Notes: generated from the letters alone by a model not told the origin. A stretch of DNA of 64,000 nt from Myxococcota bacterium (GCA_023150805.1 JAKLKF010000009.1:36908-100907), one strand, 5' to 3'; positions 53,129 through 62,292 are shown, counted from the stretch's first letter. A program made the numbers and translations.

Positions 53129-55666
53129 TCAGCGCAGCAGGAAGAGCAGGCCGAAGGACAGGGCGTGCTGCTGGTCGGTCACGCGGGCCTCGGCCGGGTC
53201 CAGGTCGAAGCGGAAGCTGCGGAAGCCCAGCTCCAGGCCGGCGCGCAGGCCCACCAGCGGCGCCAGGGCGTACTCGGCGCCGACCTCGGCCCGGGTCTGG
53301 ACCGGCCAGGGCGCCAGGGTCTCGGTGCCCTCCACCTCCACCAGCAGGTCGCCGAGCACCAGGCCCACCCCTCCGCCCAGGCGCGCGCCGGGGACGCCGG
53401 CGGTCAGCAGCCGGGCGCCGGTCGCCTTGTCCGGGTTCTCCTCGCGGAAGTCGGCGTAGGTGAAGACGGGGACGCGGCTGTACTCGAACTGTCCCAGCAG
53501 GTAGGGGCGCGCGATGCCCGTCGGGGGCAGCGGGACCCGCAGGCCTGCCGCGCCCTGCAGGTCCAGGCGGGTGAAGCCCTCGTCGTTGACGACGTAGCCT
53601 TCGTAGCGGCCCTGCAGGCGGGCGTCGAAGCCCAGCGGCAGGTCGGCGGGCTGGACCACCGCCCGCAGGTGCAGGGCCGGCGCGCCCGCCACCTGCCCGC
53701 GCAGGAGATCGCCCTGGTCGGCCACCACCTCGGCCGGCAGCCCCTCGTCCCCGTCGCTGGTGAGCCGGTAGCTGTGGGGGACCGTCGCGGCGGCGACGGC
53801 GAAGCGGGCCCACGCCTCCTCCCGCGCCGGTCGGGGAGGCCGGGTGCGGGCGACGGCCTCGGCCTGGGCAGCCAGGGCCTGGCCCGCCGCCTCGGCCGCC
53901 GACGAGGCCGTGGCCGGGTCGGCGGGCGGCAGGATGGCCCCCCGCGAGGTCAGGGGGAGCTGGCCCACCGCCTGGCCGTGGCGGGCCAGCAGGACCGTGG
54001 GCAGGGCGGCGCGCAGGCGCTCGCGCAGGATGCGGGTGCGGTCGGGGCCGCTGCCCGGCGCGTCGGCGAGGGCGCCGTCGGCCAGGCCGACCAGGACCGG
54101 CACGCTGCCCTGCAGGCCCGCCGCTGTCGCGTGCACCACGAGCAGGCCGTCGGAGACCGGCGCCAGGGCCACGCGGGCCAGGCCGGCGCTGTCCGTGCGC
54201 GTGGACGCGGCGACGGTGCCCCCTGTCGCCGACAGGGCCAGCGTCACGCCCGGCACCGGCAGCCCCATGGTGTCCACCACCGCCAGGACCAGGCCCACCG
54301 GCTCCCGGTGGCCCGCCGGCAGGGTCGGCGTGTCCGCCCAGCCGACCACCGCGGCCGGCACGAGCCCGCTCTGGGGCAGCTCCGGCGCCAGGACCACCGT
54401 CGCCGAGCGGCGGCCGGCGTCCATCCGGACGGTCGCGGTGGCGCCGCCGGCGTCGCTGGCCACGCGGCCGCGCAGGGCGGCGCCCTGGCCCAGCACGCTG
54501 TGGGGCACCAGGCCGGAGACGGCGAGGCGGGCGTCCCGCGCCCCGTCGCCCAGGATCGGCGGCTCGGCGACGGCGCTCCCCCGGGGCAGCTCGGCGACCA
54601 CCTCGATCGTCGCCTCGACCTCCTGGCCCAGCAGCCGCGCCGCCAGGCGGACGCTGCCCGGCTGGGCCGGCGCGGTCCAGGTCCCGGCCGCCAGCCCGTG
54701 CCCGACCAGCTGGAGCGGCCCGACGACCCCGGCGCTGGCCGTGACGGTGGGCATGGTCCCGGCCAGCCGGGGGCTGCCGTCGTCCTCGACGACCACGACC
54801 TGCAGGGGGATGCTGGCGCCGGCCGTCACGCGGGGGGGCAGGGGCTGCCAGCCCAGCCAGGGGTGCTGGCCCGCCGGCAGGGACACGGCGCGGGTGAAGG
54901 CGCGGCCGTCCACCGTGCACTGCAGCTCGCCGCGGGCGACGGCGGGGTGCAGGGCGATCCGCAGGGCCAGGCTGCCCTCGGGGTCTGCGATCGCCGCGGC
55001 CGACTCCTCGCCGGCCCGCAGGCTGCACTGCGCGCCCGGCTCGACGTCGAAGCGCAGGGGCGTCTCGACCAGGACCGGGACGGCGGCCCAGCCTGGCATG
55101 CCGGCCGGGGCGGCGCCGTCCGCGAAGCCCAGGACCGCGAAGGTGGGCTCGGCCAGCGTCGGCGGCGGCGTCCAGCGCACGGTCCAGCCGCTGCCGGTGC
55201 TGCGGGGCGCGTCCATCCGGCCGACGCTGCCGTGCACGACCAGCCGGCGCTCCGCCGGGGGCTGGGCGCTGGCGCGCGCGGGCTCGATCGCGAGCTCCAG
55301 CAGCTTGTCGCGCCCCAGCACCACCCGCGCCTGGGCCGGGGTCGCGCGCAGGCCGCCCTCGAAGGCGGCGACGACCGGCACCTCGAAGGTGGACTCCTCC
55401 TTGCCCTCGGGGCCGCGCACCTGCAGCGCGAGGGCCAGGGGGCCGGCCTGCCCGGGCTCCACCGGCACCCGCAGCCGGCCGTCGTCCAGCCGCTCCACCG
55501 CGCCGACCCGGGCCCCCGCCGCGTGGGCCTTCAGCCGCGCGTCCGAGGGCAGGTCGGGGGCCCACAGCTCCACCGTGCCGGGCTGCCCCGCCTGCAGCGG
55601 CGCGCCCGGCAGCAGCAGCGGGTCGGCGGCCAGGGCGGGCAGGGCGATGGCGAGCGACAACCACAT
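53129..55666 (-). CDS. Large surface protein: Ig-like domains plus C-terminal barrel
   Basis: The 845-residue protein has a signal peptide (MWLSLAIALPALAADP), then about 550 residues of beta-sandwich domains with repeated Gly/Val/Thr-rich strands and Big1-like pieces (VVDTMGLPVPGVTLALSATG with TDSAGLARVAL). The last 200 residues have alternating strands ending in a C-terminal Leu-Leu-Arg (GLLFLLR) and look like an outer-membrane barrel. The layout resembles a reverse-oriented adhesin or invasin. TACCCT ends 9 nt before its ATG and no Shine-Dalgarno is visible. Function is inferred only from fold. Confidence 0.7.
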   Translation of the reverse strand: MWLSLAIALPALAADPLLLPGAPLQAGQPGTVELWAPDLPSDARLKAHAAGARVGAVERLDDGRLRVPVEPGQAGPLALALQVRGPEGKEESTFEVPVVAAFEGGLRATPAQARVVLGRDKLLELAIEPARASAQPPAERRLVVHGSVGRMDAPRSTGSGWTVRWTPPPTLAEPTFAVLGFADGAAPAGMPGWAAVPVLVETPLRFDVEPGAQCSLRAGEESAAAIADPEGSLALRIALHPAVARGELQCTVDGRAFTRAVSLPAGQHPWLGWQPLPPRVTAGASIPLQVVVVEDDGSPRLAGTMPTVTASAGVVGPLQLVGHGLAAGTWTAPAQPGSVRLAARLLGQEVEATIEVVAELPRGSAVAEPPILGDGARDARLAVSGLVPHSVLGQGAALRGRVASDAGGATATVRMDAGRRSATVVLAPELPQSGLVPAAVVGWADTPTLPAGHREPVGLVLAVVDTMGLPVPGVTLALSATGGTVAASTRTDSAGLARVALAPVSDGLLVVHATAAGLQGSVPVLVGLADGALADAPGSGPDRTRILRERLRAALPTVLLARHGQAVGQLPLTSRGAILPPADPATASSAAEAAGQALAAQAEAVARTRPPRPAREEAWARFAVAAATVPHSYRLTSDGDEGLPAEVVADQGDLLRGQVAGAPALHLRAVVQPADLPLGFDARLQGRYEGYVVNDEGFTRLDLQGAAGLRVPLPPTGIARPYLLGQFEYSRVPVFTYADFREENPDKATGARLLTAGVPGARLGGGVGLVLGDLLVEVEGTETLAPWPVQTRAEVGAEYALAPLVGLRAGLELGFRSFRFDLDPAEARVTDQQHALSFGLLFLLR

Positions 55667-55675
55667 CGGCGCGGC

Positions 55676-55681
55676 AGGGTA
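55676..55681 (-). promoter_or_regulatory. Candidate -10 (TACCCT) for the surface protein gene
   Basis: TACCCT on the minus strand ends 9 nt before the ATG at 55666, the same word as in the promoter at 20778. No good -35 was seen. Confidence 0.35.
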
Positions 55682-55715
55682 GCGGGCGAGGGCGGGGCCG
55701 GGTGTGTGGAGTGCG

Positions 55716-57269
55716 TCAGGGGTGCGGCGGCAGCGGAGCGCGCCGGTCCCGCCGCTGCCCCCGCCAGGCCCAGGCCGCCGCGCCGACCTCCAGCAGGATG
55801 GTCAGCAGGACCACCCACGTCAGCCAGAAGGACCCCCAGTAGCCGTGCAGGCTGTTGCCCCAGCCGTACAGGTCCGGCATGCGACCCAGCGCGACGAAGC
55901 CCAGCCCCAGGGCCAACAGCAAGGCGTGGCGCCGCGGGGCACCGGGGACGGCCGTCCCCAGCGCCAGCAGGCCCAGGAGCTGCCAGTAGTAGATGTTGCT
56001 CACCAGGAACAGGAAGATCCCCAGCACCCCGACCCAGGCGGCGAAGGCCCGGTGGTTCCGCCAGGCGGCGAAGGCCAGGCCCAGGCCCAGCAAGATCCGC
56101 CCCACCGGCAGGGTCGGCGGGGGGTGCTCCAGCCACTTGCGCCGGGCGGCGAAGACCTTGTCGGGCAGGGGGTCGAACAGGGCATCGGGGCGGAAGTGGA
56201 GCTGCGTGCCGACGTCCCGGAAGGAGTACTGGCCCCGGTAGTAGCCCTCGGTCAGCGTGGCGCGGATGCGCTCGGCGTAGTCCAGCCACAGGCCCGGGCC
56301 GAAGACCAGGCTGGAGATCACCACCGAGGCCAGCAGGCCCGCGAAGGCCCAGGCGACCAGCCGCAGGTCGTCACGCTGGGGGCGGCGGGCGGCGATGGCG
56401 TCGCGCAGCATCGGCAGCGCCATGAACAGCGCCGGCACCGCGCAGAAGGCCTTGCTGGAGATGGCGTAGCCCAGCAGCAGGCCGGCCCCCCGGGGCTTGT
56501 TCGCGCCGACCAGGATGGCGCTGCCCGCCAGCGCGAAGAGCCAGTCCATGCGCAGCAGGCTGCCCCCCAGCCAGGGCCAGATGCGCGCCGGCAGCATCAC
56601 GAGCACGGCCAGGACGGCCGCGGTGCGGGCGCCGTGGTGGCGCCAGGCCAGGCCGAGCAGGGCGGCCAGCAGGCACAGGTCGACGGCGCCGAACAGCGGC
56701 AGCGTGTCCTTCCGGATCGGCAGCCGTCCCACCAGCCCGCGGGCGACCGTCGCCCACGCCGGCGAGGCGGTGAAGCCATGGTCGCTGAGCACCCCCCAGC
56801 GCTTGCCGCGCAGCTCCTGTTGCAGCACGAGCACGTCGGCCTGGAAGGCGGCCCAGCGCTCGGGCGAGAAGCGGGCCCGCGCCTGCCAGGCCGCGCCCCG
56901 CAGCTCGTCGGCGCGGTGCAGCACGAAGGTGTCCGGGTCCCGGATCTCGAAGTCCGGCAGCTTCTCGCCGCGCTCCAGGCCCGCCGCCAGCGTGGCCAGG
57001 TAGAGGTGGTCGTAGCGCAGCTCCTCCATGTACCGCTCGCCGAGCACGAAGTGGTACTGCTCGTGGGCATGCACGGGGTGCAGCAGGTGCCGGCCTCTCT
57101 CGCCGTTGTCCAGGCGCCAGGCGGCGAGCAGGCCGGCCAGGACCAGCAGGGCGGTGAAGGCGGGGCGCAGGCGCGGCCAGCGCGGCTCCAGCCACGCCGA
57201 GAGCAGCACCGTGCCGGCGGCGAACGCGGCGACGGTGGCGGCGACAAGGTCCGGGTCGAGGCGTGGCAT
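55716..57269 (-). CDS. GT-C-like polytopic membrane protein
   Basis: The 517-residue protein has about ten hydrophobic segments. A soluble loop after the second helix holds HPVHAHEQYHFVLGERYMEELRYDHLY-type His/Glu/Asp residues near position 75, where GT-C enzymes carry their catalytic acid. The rest is typical of dolichyl- or polyprenyl-phosphate sugar transferases or of undecaprenyl-linked enzymes. Substrate unknown. GGGGAG lies before the ATG and TAGGGT at 57286-57291 may be a -10. It lies just downstream of the carbamoyltransferase gene on the same strand. Confidence 0.72.
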   Translation of the reverse strand: MPRLDPDLVAATVAAFAAGTVLLSAWLEPRWPRLRPAFTALLVLAGLLAAWRLDNGERGRHLLHPVHAHEQYHFVLGERYMEELRYDHLYLATLAAGLERGEKLPDFEIRDPDTFVLHRADELRGAAWQARARFSPERWAAFQADVLVLQQELRGKRWGVLSDHGFTASPAWATVARGLVGRLPIRKDTLPLFGAVDLCLLAALLGLAWRHHGARTAAVLAVLVMLPARIWPWLGGSLLRMDWLFALAGSAILVGANKPRGAGLLLGYAISSKAFCAVPALFMALPMLRDAIAARRPQRDDLRLVAWAFAGLLASVVISSLVFGPGLWLDYAERIRATLTEGYYRGQYSFRDVGTQLHFRPDALFDPLPDKVFAARRKWLEHPPPTLPVGRILLGLGLAFAAWRNHRAFAAWVGVLGIFLFLVSNIYYWQLLGLLALGTAVPGAPRRHALLLALGLGFVALGRMPDLYGWGNSLHGYWGSFWLTWVVLLTILLEVGAAAWAWRGQRRDRRAPLPPHP

Positions 57270-57348
57270 CGTCTCCCCGGCGGCGACCCTAAGCGGGGGG
57301 GAGTGGTGAGGCCACGGGCCGCCGCGCGCGGGGCCCGCCCGGCGACCG

Positions 57349-59085
57349 TCAGTCCAGCCCGAACTCCTCGGCCGCGCTCTTCAGCTCCATCTTCGGCTGG
57401 TCGGCCTTCATCATCAGGAAGGGGCCGCAGACCAGCGCGTCCATGTCGGTGCGCATGAAGCAGCGGTAGGCGTCCTCGGGGGTGTTCACGATGGGCTCGC
57501 CGCGCACGTTCATGCTGGTGTTGATGACCAGCGGGCAGCCCGTCCGGCGCCGGAAGGTGTCGATCAGGTCGTAGTACAGCTCGTCCTGCTCGCGGCTGAT
57601 CGTCTGGATGCGGGCGCTGTTGTCGACGTGGGTGATCGCCGGCAGGTCGGGGTGGTCGGCGCTGACCTGGGCGACCAGCAGCATGTAGGGGCTGGGGCGG
57701 TCCAGGTCGAAGTACCGGCTGCAGTACTCCTCCAGGATGCTGGGCGCGAAGGGGCGGAAGCCCTCGCGCATCTTGATCTTCATGTTGATGATCGTGCGCA
57801 TCTCGGGGTGGCGCGGGTCGCCCAGGATGCTGCGGTGGCCGAGCGCCCGCGGGCCCCACTCCAGGCGCCCCTGGTACCAGCCGACGACGTGGGCCGTGTC
57901 GATCAGCTCGGCCGTGTGGTCGAGCAGCTCCTGCCGCTCCAGGCGGCGGTAGACGGCGCCCTGGCGGTCCAGCGTGTCCTGGATCTCGTCGTCGCTGTAG
58001 CCGGGGCCCAGGTAGACGTCGTCGAGCTTCCAGCCGCGGGGCTTGCCGAGCACGTCGTGCCAGGCCCACAGGGCGGCCCCCATCGCCCCCCCCGCGTCGC
58101 CGGCGCTGGGCTGGATGTAGATGTCCTCGATGGGCGCGCGGCGCAGGATCTCGCCGTTCGCCACGCAGTTGAGCGCCACGCCGCCGGCCAGGCAGATCCG
58201 CGGCACCCCCGTCTCCTGCACGACCTTGGTGGCCAGCGCCACCATCACGTCGTTGACGACCTCCTGCAGGGAGCGGGCCACGTCCTTGTGGAACTGCTCC
58301 AGGGGCGGCCCCTCCAGCGGCCGGGTCGGCTGGCCCATCACCTCCTCGAAGGCCGCGTTGTACATGCGCATGCCGTGGTCGAAGGTGAAGTAGCGCATGT
58401 CCAGGCGGAAGGTGCCGTCCGGCGCGATGTGGATGAGCTGCCGGATCCGGTCGACGTAGACGGGCTGGCCATAGGGGGCCAGGCCCATCACCTTGTACTC
58501 GGCGCTGTTGACCTTGAAGCCCAGGTACCAGGTGAAGGCGCTGTAGAGCAGGCCCAGGCTGTGCGGGAAGCGGATCTCCCCCAGCAGCTCGATCTTGTTG
58601 TCCCGCCCCACGCCCCAGGAGGCGGTGGACCACTCGCCGACGCCGTCCACCGTCAGGATGGCCGCCTCCTTCCAGCCGCTGGCGTAGAAGGTGCTGGCGG
58701 CGTGCGAGAGGTGGTGGCTGCCGTAGAAGATGGGGCCCGTGTAGCCGAGCTCGCGGGACAGCAGCTTGTCCAGGCGCAGCTTGGTCGCGAACCAGGCGGG
58801 CACGCCCTGCACGAACTGGGGGAAGGAGCGGGGGAAGGTCGAGAGGTGGCTGATGAGCAGGCGCTCGAACTTGACCAGCGGCTTGTCGTAGAAGGCGACG
58901 GCGTCGACGTCCTTCATGGTGATGCCCGCCTGGTCCAGCACCCAGCGGATCGCGTGGATCGGGAAGTCGGGATCGTGCTTCTTGCGGGTGAAGGCCTGCT
59001 CGTCCACGGCGGCGACGGCGACGCCGTCCTGGAGCAGGCAGGCGGCGGCGTCGTGGTAGAAGCAGGACAGGCCGAGGATGTTCAT
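57349..59085 (-). CDS. NodU/CmcH-type carbamoyltransferase
   Basis: The protein has 578 residues. The N-terminal kinase-fold domain begins LGLSCFYHDAAACLLQDG; then come GSHHLSHAASTFYASG with the metal-binding His residues, TVDGVGEWS, and CLAGGVALNCVANG. The C-terminal Sua5-like part has LEWGPRALGHRSILGDPR and NTSMNVRGEPIV. Family members carbamoylate hydroxyl groups of sugars, antibiotics or polysaccharides using carbamoyl phosphate and ATP. The neighbouring GT-C-like gene hints at a cell-surface glycan as the acceptor. Confidence 0.93.
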   Translation of the reverse strand: MNILGLSCFYHDAAACLLQDGVAVAAVDEQAFTRKKHDPDFPIHAIRWVLDQAGITMKDVDAVAFYDKPLVKFERLLISHLSTFPRSFPQFVQGVPAWFATKLRLDKLLSRELGYTGPIFYGSHHLSHAASTFYASGWKEAAILTVDGVGEWSTASWGVGRDNKIELLGEIRFPHSLGLLYSAFTWYLGFKVNSAEYKVMGLAPYGQPVYVDRIRQLIHIAPDGTFRLDMRYFTFDHGMRMYNAAFEEVMGQPTRPLEGPPLEQFHKDVARSLQEVVNDVMVALATKVVQETGVPRICLAGGVALNCVANGEILRRAPIEDIYIQPSAGDAGGAMGAALWAWHDVLGKPRGWKLDDVYLGPGYSDDEIQDTLDRQGAVYRRLERQELLDHTAELIDTAHVVGWYQGRLEWGPRALGHRSILGDPRHPEMRTIINMKIKMREGFRPFAPSILEEYCSRYFDLDRPSPYMLLVAQVSADHPDLPAITHVDNSARIQTISREQDELYYDLIDTFRRRTGCPLVINTSMNVRGEPIVNTPEDAYRCFMRTDMDALVCGPFLMMKADQPKMELKSAAEEFGLD

Positions 59086-59225
59086 GGGCTGCTTGTACAC
59101 CTGGGGCGCACGGGGGTCCAGCGGCCGCCGCGACCTGCATGCAGCCGCCGAGGCGTCCCGCGGGCCTTGACCTGGAGGCGCCGATACGACAAGGTGTCCT
59201 GCCTTCGCCCTCGAGGAGATCCGCC

Positions 59226-59525
59226 ATGGCACCGACCCGCACGACCCTGCTGCCCACCGCGTGGCTGTTCCTGGCCCTGGCCGGGCTCCCCGCGGCCCTG
59301 GCTTGCGGCGACAAGGACGACAGCAACCCGAGCTCCTCGCCCAGCGACCCCAGCGCCGACTGGGCGATCAACTGGGGGCAGGACGGGGGGGCCACGGACG
59401 GGGGCACGACCGACGGGGGTACCACCGACGGCGGCACGACCGACGGCGGCACGACCGACGGGGGCACGACCGACGGGGGCGGCGGGGACACCGGCGACAC
59501 CGGCGAGGCCGCCCCCGAGGGCTGA
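59226..59525 (+). CDS. Short lipoprotein with a TTDGG repeat tail
   Basis: The frame has 99 residues. A lipoprotein signal ends at ALAC (Cys27), then GDKDDSNPSSSPSDPSADW, then a pentapeptide repeat TTDGG (six units counting one ATDGG) and an acidic end. There is no folded domain, so it is a display or spacer-type lipoprotein. GGAG lies before the ATG. TTGACC (59167-59172) with CAAGGT 17 nt later may be its promoter. Confidence 0.7.
   Translation: MAPTRTTLLPTAWLFLALAGLPAALACGDKDDSNPSSSPSDPSADWAINWGQDGGATDGGTTDGGTTDGGTTDGGTTDGGTTDGGGGDTGDTGEAAPEG
59391..59480 (+). repeat. 15-nt tandem repeat coding for TTDGG
   Basis: Six in-frame 15-nt units, the first diverged (ATDGG) and five TTDGG copies that differ mainly at third positions. 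The array lies inside the lipoprotein gene, so copy-number change would alter the tail length without a frameshift. Confidence 0.85.
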
Positions 59526-59539
59526 TCCCGCCCCCGGGC

Positions 59540-61141
59540 TCAGGAACCCAGCTCGCGCGCGGCGGCGCGCACCGCCGCCAGGGGGTCGGCCGCGCGCGGC
59601 GCCTCGGCGGGGGAGCCCCCGGCCGCCGCCTGCTCCGCCACCGCGGCGCGCAGCGCGACGATCGACGCGCGCAGCCCGGTGATCAGCTCCGGACCCGGGT
59701 CGGCGGGCAGGTGCTCCAGTCGGCGCTGCAGGTCCTCGGCGGCCTCTTCGAGGTGCAGCCGCAGGGGAGGGGAGAGGTCCCCCTCCAGGATCTCGCGGCG
59801 CGCCCCCCGCAGGTCGGCCGCCAGTCGCTGCACCGGCCCCAGGGGGGGGCGGGCCACCAGCGCGCGTCGAGCCTGGCGCAGCGCCGCCCGCTGCCTGGCC
59901 ACCACGGCCTGGCGCGCCGCGCCCGCCGCCAGGAGGACAGCCACCAGCCCCAGCGCGGCGGCGACGAGCCAGGTCAGCGGCGTGGCGATCAGCGCGGCCG
60001 CCGCGAGCCCCAGCGCCAGGACGCCGAGCAGCGCCGACCCGGCCCAGGCCCCGCCGCTCCCGGCGCCGTCGCGGGCGACGACCTGCAGTCCCTGCCGCGC
60101 GAGGAAGGCGGCGCGCTCGTCGGCCTGGGCGCGGGTCTGCGCGCCCTCCAGCGGCAGCCACGCCGAGCCGGTCGCGGCCTGCTCGACGACCGGCTCGGGG
60201 AGGTCGAGCAGCGCCGCGGCCCGGCGGCGTCCGGCGGCGGTGAGCGAGGCGGAGCGCGCCGCGACCACCCACGGCGCGGTGGGCAGGTCGAGCCGCGCGA
60301 CGGGGGGGAGGGGCTGGCGGGCCGGGCGCGCCTCGGGCCGGTCGACCGGCAGCGGCGCCGGGGGCGAGGGGAGGGCCACCCGGAGCCCGGCCGCGACCGC
60401 GACCGGTTCCCCGGGGGGCAGGGTGGACGCGGCGGCGACCCGGACGGCCGGGTCGGGGGAGAGGAGCCCGGCGAGCAGGTGGTCGAGCGCATCGGGCTGG
60501 GAGGGGTCGAGCTCGCGCAGGCGCCGCGGCGGTCCCGCCTGGGCCAGGGCGGCGGCGGTCCGCGCCTCGACGGGCCAGGCGCCGGTCACCGCGCGGAAGA
60601 GCAGCACGCCCAGCCCGTAGAGGGCGCTGCCGGGGACCGGGGCGCCGCCGCCGCGCAGCTCGGGGGCCCGGTGGTAGGGCGGCGACAGCTCGGTGGAGGG
60701 GGGCGTGAGCCCCGACGGCGCCAGGCGCAGCGTCCCCTCGGCGTCCACCGCCAGGTCGACCGGCCCCAGCTCGCCGGCCAGCGCCGGCTCGGCGGCCAGC
60801 GCCGCGGGGGCCAGCCAGGCGGCCCAGGCGCGCGCCTGGTCGGCGTCCAGGCGCAGCGCCGGGTCGATCGGCTGGAGCGGGACGTGCGCCGCGGCGGGGC
60901 GCCCGTCCACGGTTCCCTGGGCCAGCGGCTCCACCAGGGCGGGGTGCGGCACCGGGCGGTCCCAGGCGCGCCGGAAGCGGCTCGCGGCCCCCGGGCGCAG
61001 CGCCCCGGCGGCGGGCAGGGGCGTGAGGCCCGCCGCCTGCCCGGTGGCGTCGTCCCGGGCCTGCCACCGGACCAGCTCGCCCACGCCGGGCCAGGGCTGC
61101 TCCAGCGCGAAGCGGTCGAGGACGCGTTGGCCGGGCTTCAT
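59540..61141 (-). CDS. Kinase-like pseudoenzyme with two membrane helices
   Basis: The 533-residue protein starts MKPGQRVLDRFALEQPW, like a Hanks kinase, and keeps the late kinase-fold words YHRAPEL and SALYGLGVLLFRAVTGAWPV (matching YxAPE and DxxxLGVLLYELLTG). The catalytic parts are gone: no VAVK lysine, VDLAVDAEGTLRL in place of HRDLKPEN, and no DFG. About residues 360-400 hold two transmembrane segments (AGSALLGVLALGLAAAAL, WLVAAALGLVAVLLAAG), and the C-terminus is a coiled-coil-like helix bundle. It is likely a scaffold, not an active kinase. Interpretation rests on pattern alone. Confidence 0.65.
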   Translation of the reverse strand: MKPGQRVLDRFALEQPWPGVGELVRWQARDDATGQAAGLTPLPAAGALRPGAASRFRRAWDRPVPHPALVEPLAQGTVDGRPAAAHVPLQPIDPALRLDADQARAWAAWLAPAALAAEPALAGELGPVDLAVDAEGTLRLAPSGLTPPSTELSPPYHRAPELRGGGAPVPGSALYGLGVLLFRAVTGAWPVEARTAAALAQAGPPRRLRELDPSQPDALDHLLAGLLSPDPAVRVAAASTLPPGEPVAVAAGLRVALPSPPAPLPVDRPEARPARQPLPPVARLDLPTAPWVVAARSASLTAAGRRRAAALLDLPEPVVEQAATGSAWLPLEGAQTRAQADERAAFLARQGLQVVARDGAGSGGAWAGSALLGVLALGLAAAALIATPLTWLVAAALGLVAVLLAAGAARQAVVARQRAALRQARRALVARPPLGPVQRLAADLRGARREILEGDLSPPLRLHLEEAAEDLQRRLEHLPADPGPELITGLRASIVALRAAVAEQAAAGGSPAEAPRAADPLAAVRAAARELGS

Positions 61142-61216
61142 GGCCGCGGGGCGCCGGCGGGGGAGGGGAGGTGCCGCATCCCGGTCCCTCTATCCGGCTT
61201 CCCCCTCCTCCCGGGC

Positions 61217-61222
61217 TACAGT
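61217..61222 (+). promoter_or_regulatory. Candidate -10 (TACAGT) for the DUF374 gene
   Basis: TACAGT ends 6 nt before the ATG at 61229. No Shine-Dalgarno and no clear -35 are present. A leaderless mRNA is suggested. Confidence 0.35.
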
Positions 61223-61228
61223 GCGGCG

Positions 61229-61936
61229 ATGGCCTCGCCTCCGCCCGTCCCGGCGCAGCGTCCCAGCGGCGGCCCGCTCGCCGCCCCGGTGATCGGCTGG
61301 CTCTTCCGCGCGTGGAGCGCCACCTGGCGCGTGCACCGGCATGGCTGGGAGCCGGTCGCCGCGGCGCTGGAGCAGGGCCCCTGCGTCCTGGCCTTCTGGC
61401 ACGGCGAGCAGGTGGCGATCATCGGCACGCACCGGCGCGTGCCCATCGCGGGCATGGCCAGCCTCAGCCCCGACGGCGAGCTGCTGGCGCGGGTGATCGC
61501 CCACCTGGGCTACCAGGTGGTCCGCGGCAGCACCAGCCGGGGGGGCAAGGACGCCTTCGAGGCCTCGCGCGCGGCCATGGACCTGGGCCTGACCCCGGCG
61601 CTGGCGGTCGACGGCCCCCGCGGGCCGCGGCACCGCCCGCACGTCGGCGCGGTGGCCCTCTCCGCCTCGGCGCAGCGGCCGGTCTTCTGGTGCGTCACCC
61701 GGGCGTGGCCGGTCCTCCGGCTCCGCTCCTGGGACCGGTTCGAGGTGCCCCTGCCCTTCGCGCGGGTCGAGCTCCACTACGGCCTGCTCGATCCGGCGCC
61801 CGACCCGGCGGATCGGGCGGCGGTCGAGGCGCGGCGGGTCGCGCTGGGGGACCGGATGCGTCGGCGCTGGGCCGAGGTCCGCGGGCAGCCCCCCGCGCCC
61901 CTGCCGGCGCCGCGCGAGGGGGACGGCCCGGGCTGA
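61229..61936 (+). CDS. DUF374-type lysophospholipid acyltransferase-like protein
   Basis: This 235-residue protein has the DUF374 pattern: LAFWHGEQVAIIG (the His that replaces the HX4D start), MASLSPDGELLARVIAHLG, RGSTSRGGKDAFEASR, and AVDGPRGPRHRPHVGAV. DUF374 proteins are acyltransferases of the LPLAT superfamily often linked to lipid A or other outer-membrane lipids. One weak hydrophobic N-terminal segment could tether it. It converges with the trypco1-like gene 8 nt away. Confidence 0.85.
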   Translation: MASPPPVPAQRPSGGPLAAPVIGWLFRAWSATWRVHRHGWEPVAAALEQGPCVLAFWHGEQVAIIGTHRRVPIAGMASLSPDGELLARVIAHLGYQVVRGSTSRGGKDAFEASRAAMDLGLTPALAVDGPRGPRHRPHVGAVALSASAQRPVFWCVTRAWPVLRLRSWDRFEVPLPFARVELHYGLLDPAPDPADRAAVEARRVALGDRMRRRWAEVRGQPPAPLPAPREGDGPG

Positions 61937-61944
61937 CCGCCCCG

Positions 61945-62262
61945 TCAGCGCTGGGGCGTCCACTCCGCCGTGACCAGGAAGTGCGCGGCCGAGGCGCTGC
62001 TGGCCACGCTGACGACGGCGGCGCCGTCGACCTTGATGCCGAAGGACAGCGACAGGCGGGAGGCCGTCGACTGCGCACCCTCGCTGTCGTGGGCCGCGGC
62101 CTCGGCCAGGCGCCGGGCGACGAGGGAGGCGACCTTCACGACGTTGTCGAGCACCTGGTCGGGGTGGAAGCCCAGGTCGTCGTCCCCCTTGGCGAAGCCG
62201 CCGGCGACCTCGGTGTCGATGTAGAGCGTGGTCTGGTCGTCGATGTGGGACGCGAGCAGCAC
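61945..62262 (-). CDS. Trypco1-like (CU044_2847-type) small protein
   Basis: I set the start at GTG 62262 because GGAGGT lies a few bases upstream. The 105 residues end FGIKVDGAAVVSVASSASAAHFLVTAEW, closely matching the trypsin-co-occurring domain 1 pattern (FGxKL..xAGVVIA..A.AnF.VTl.W). Such small proteins are found beside trypsin-like effector proteases in counter-invader or signalling loci. No protease lies next to it here; the nearest is at 5588. The -10-like TACCCT is at 62293-62298. Confidence 0.65.
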   Translation of the reverse strand: MLLASHIDDQTTLYIDTEVAGGFAKGDDDLGFHPDQVLDNVVKVASLVARRLAEAAAHDSEGAQSTASRLSLSFGIKVDGAAVVSVASSASAAHFLVTAEWTPQR

Positions 62263-62292
62263 GGGACCTCCGGGGCGCGGTGCGGGGCGGCC

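Noticed and set aside
53078..56425. Plus-strand frame of over 1100 codons
   Set aside because: Complement of the barrel and GT-C-like genes, with no recognisable fold.
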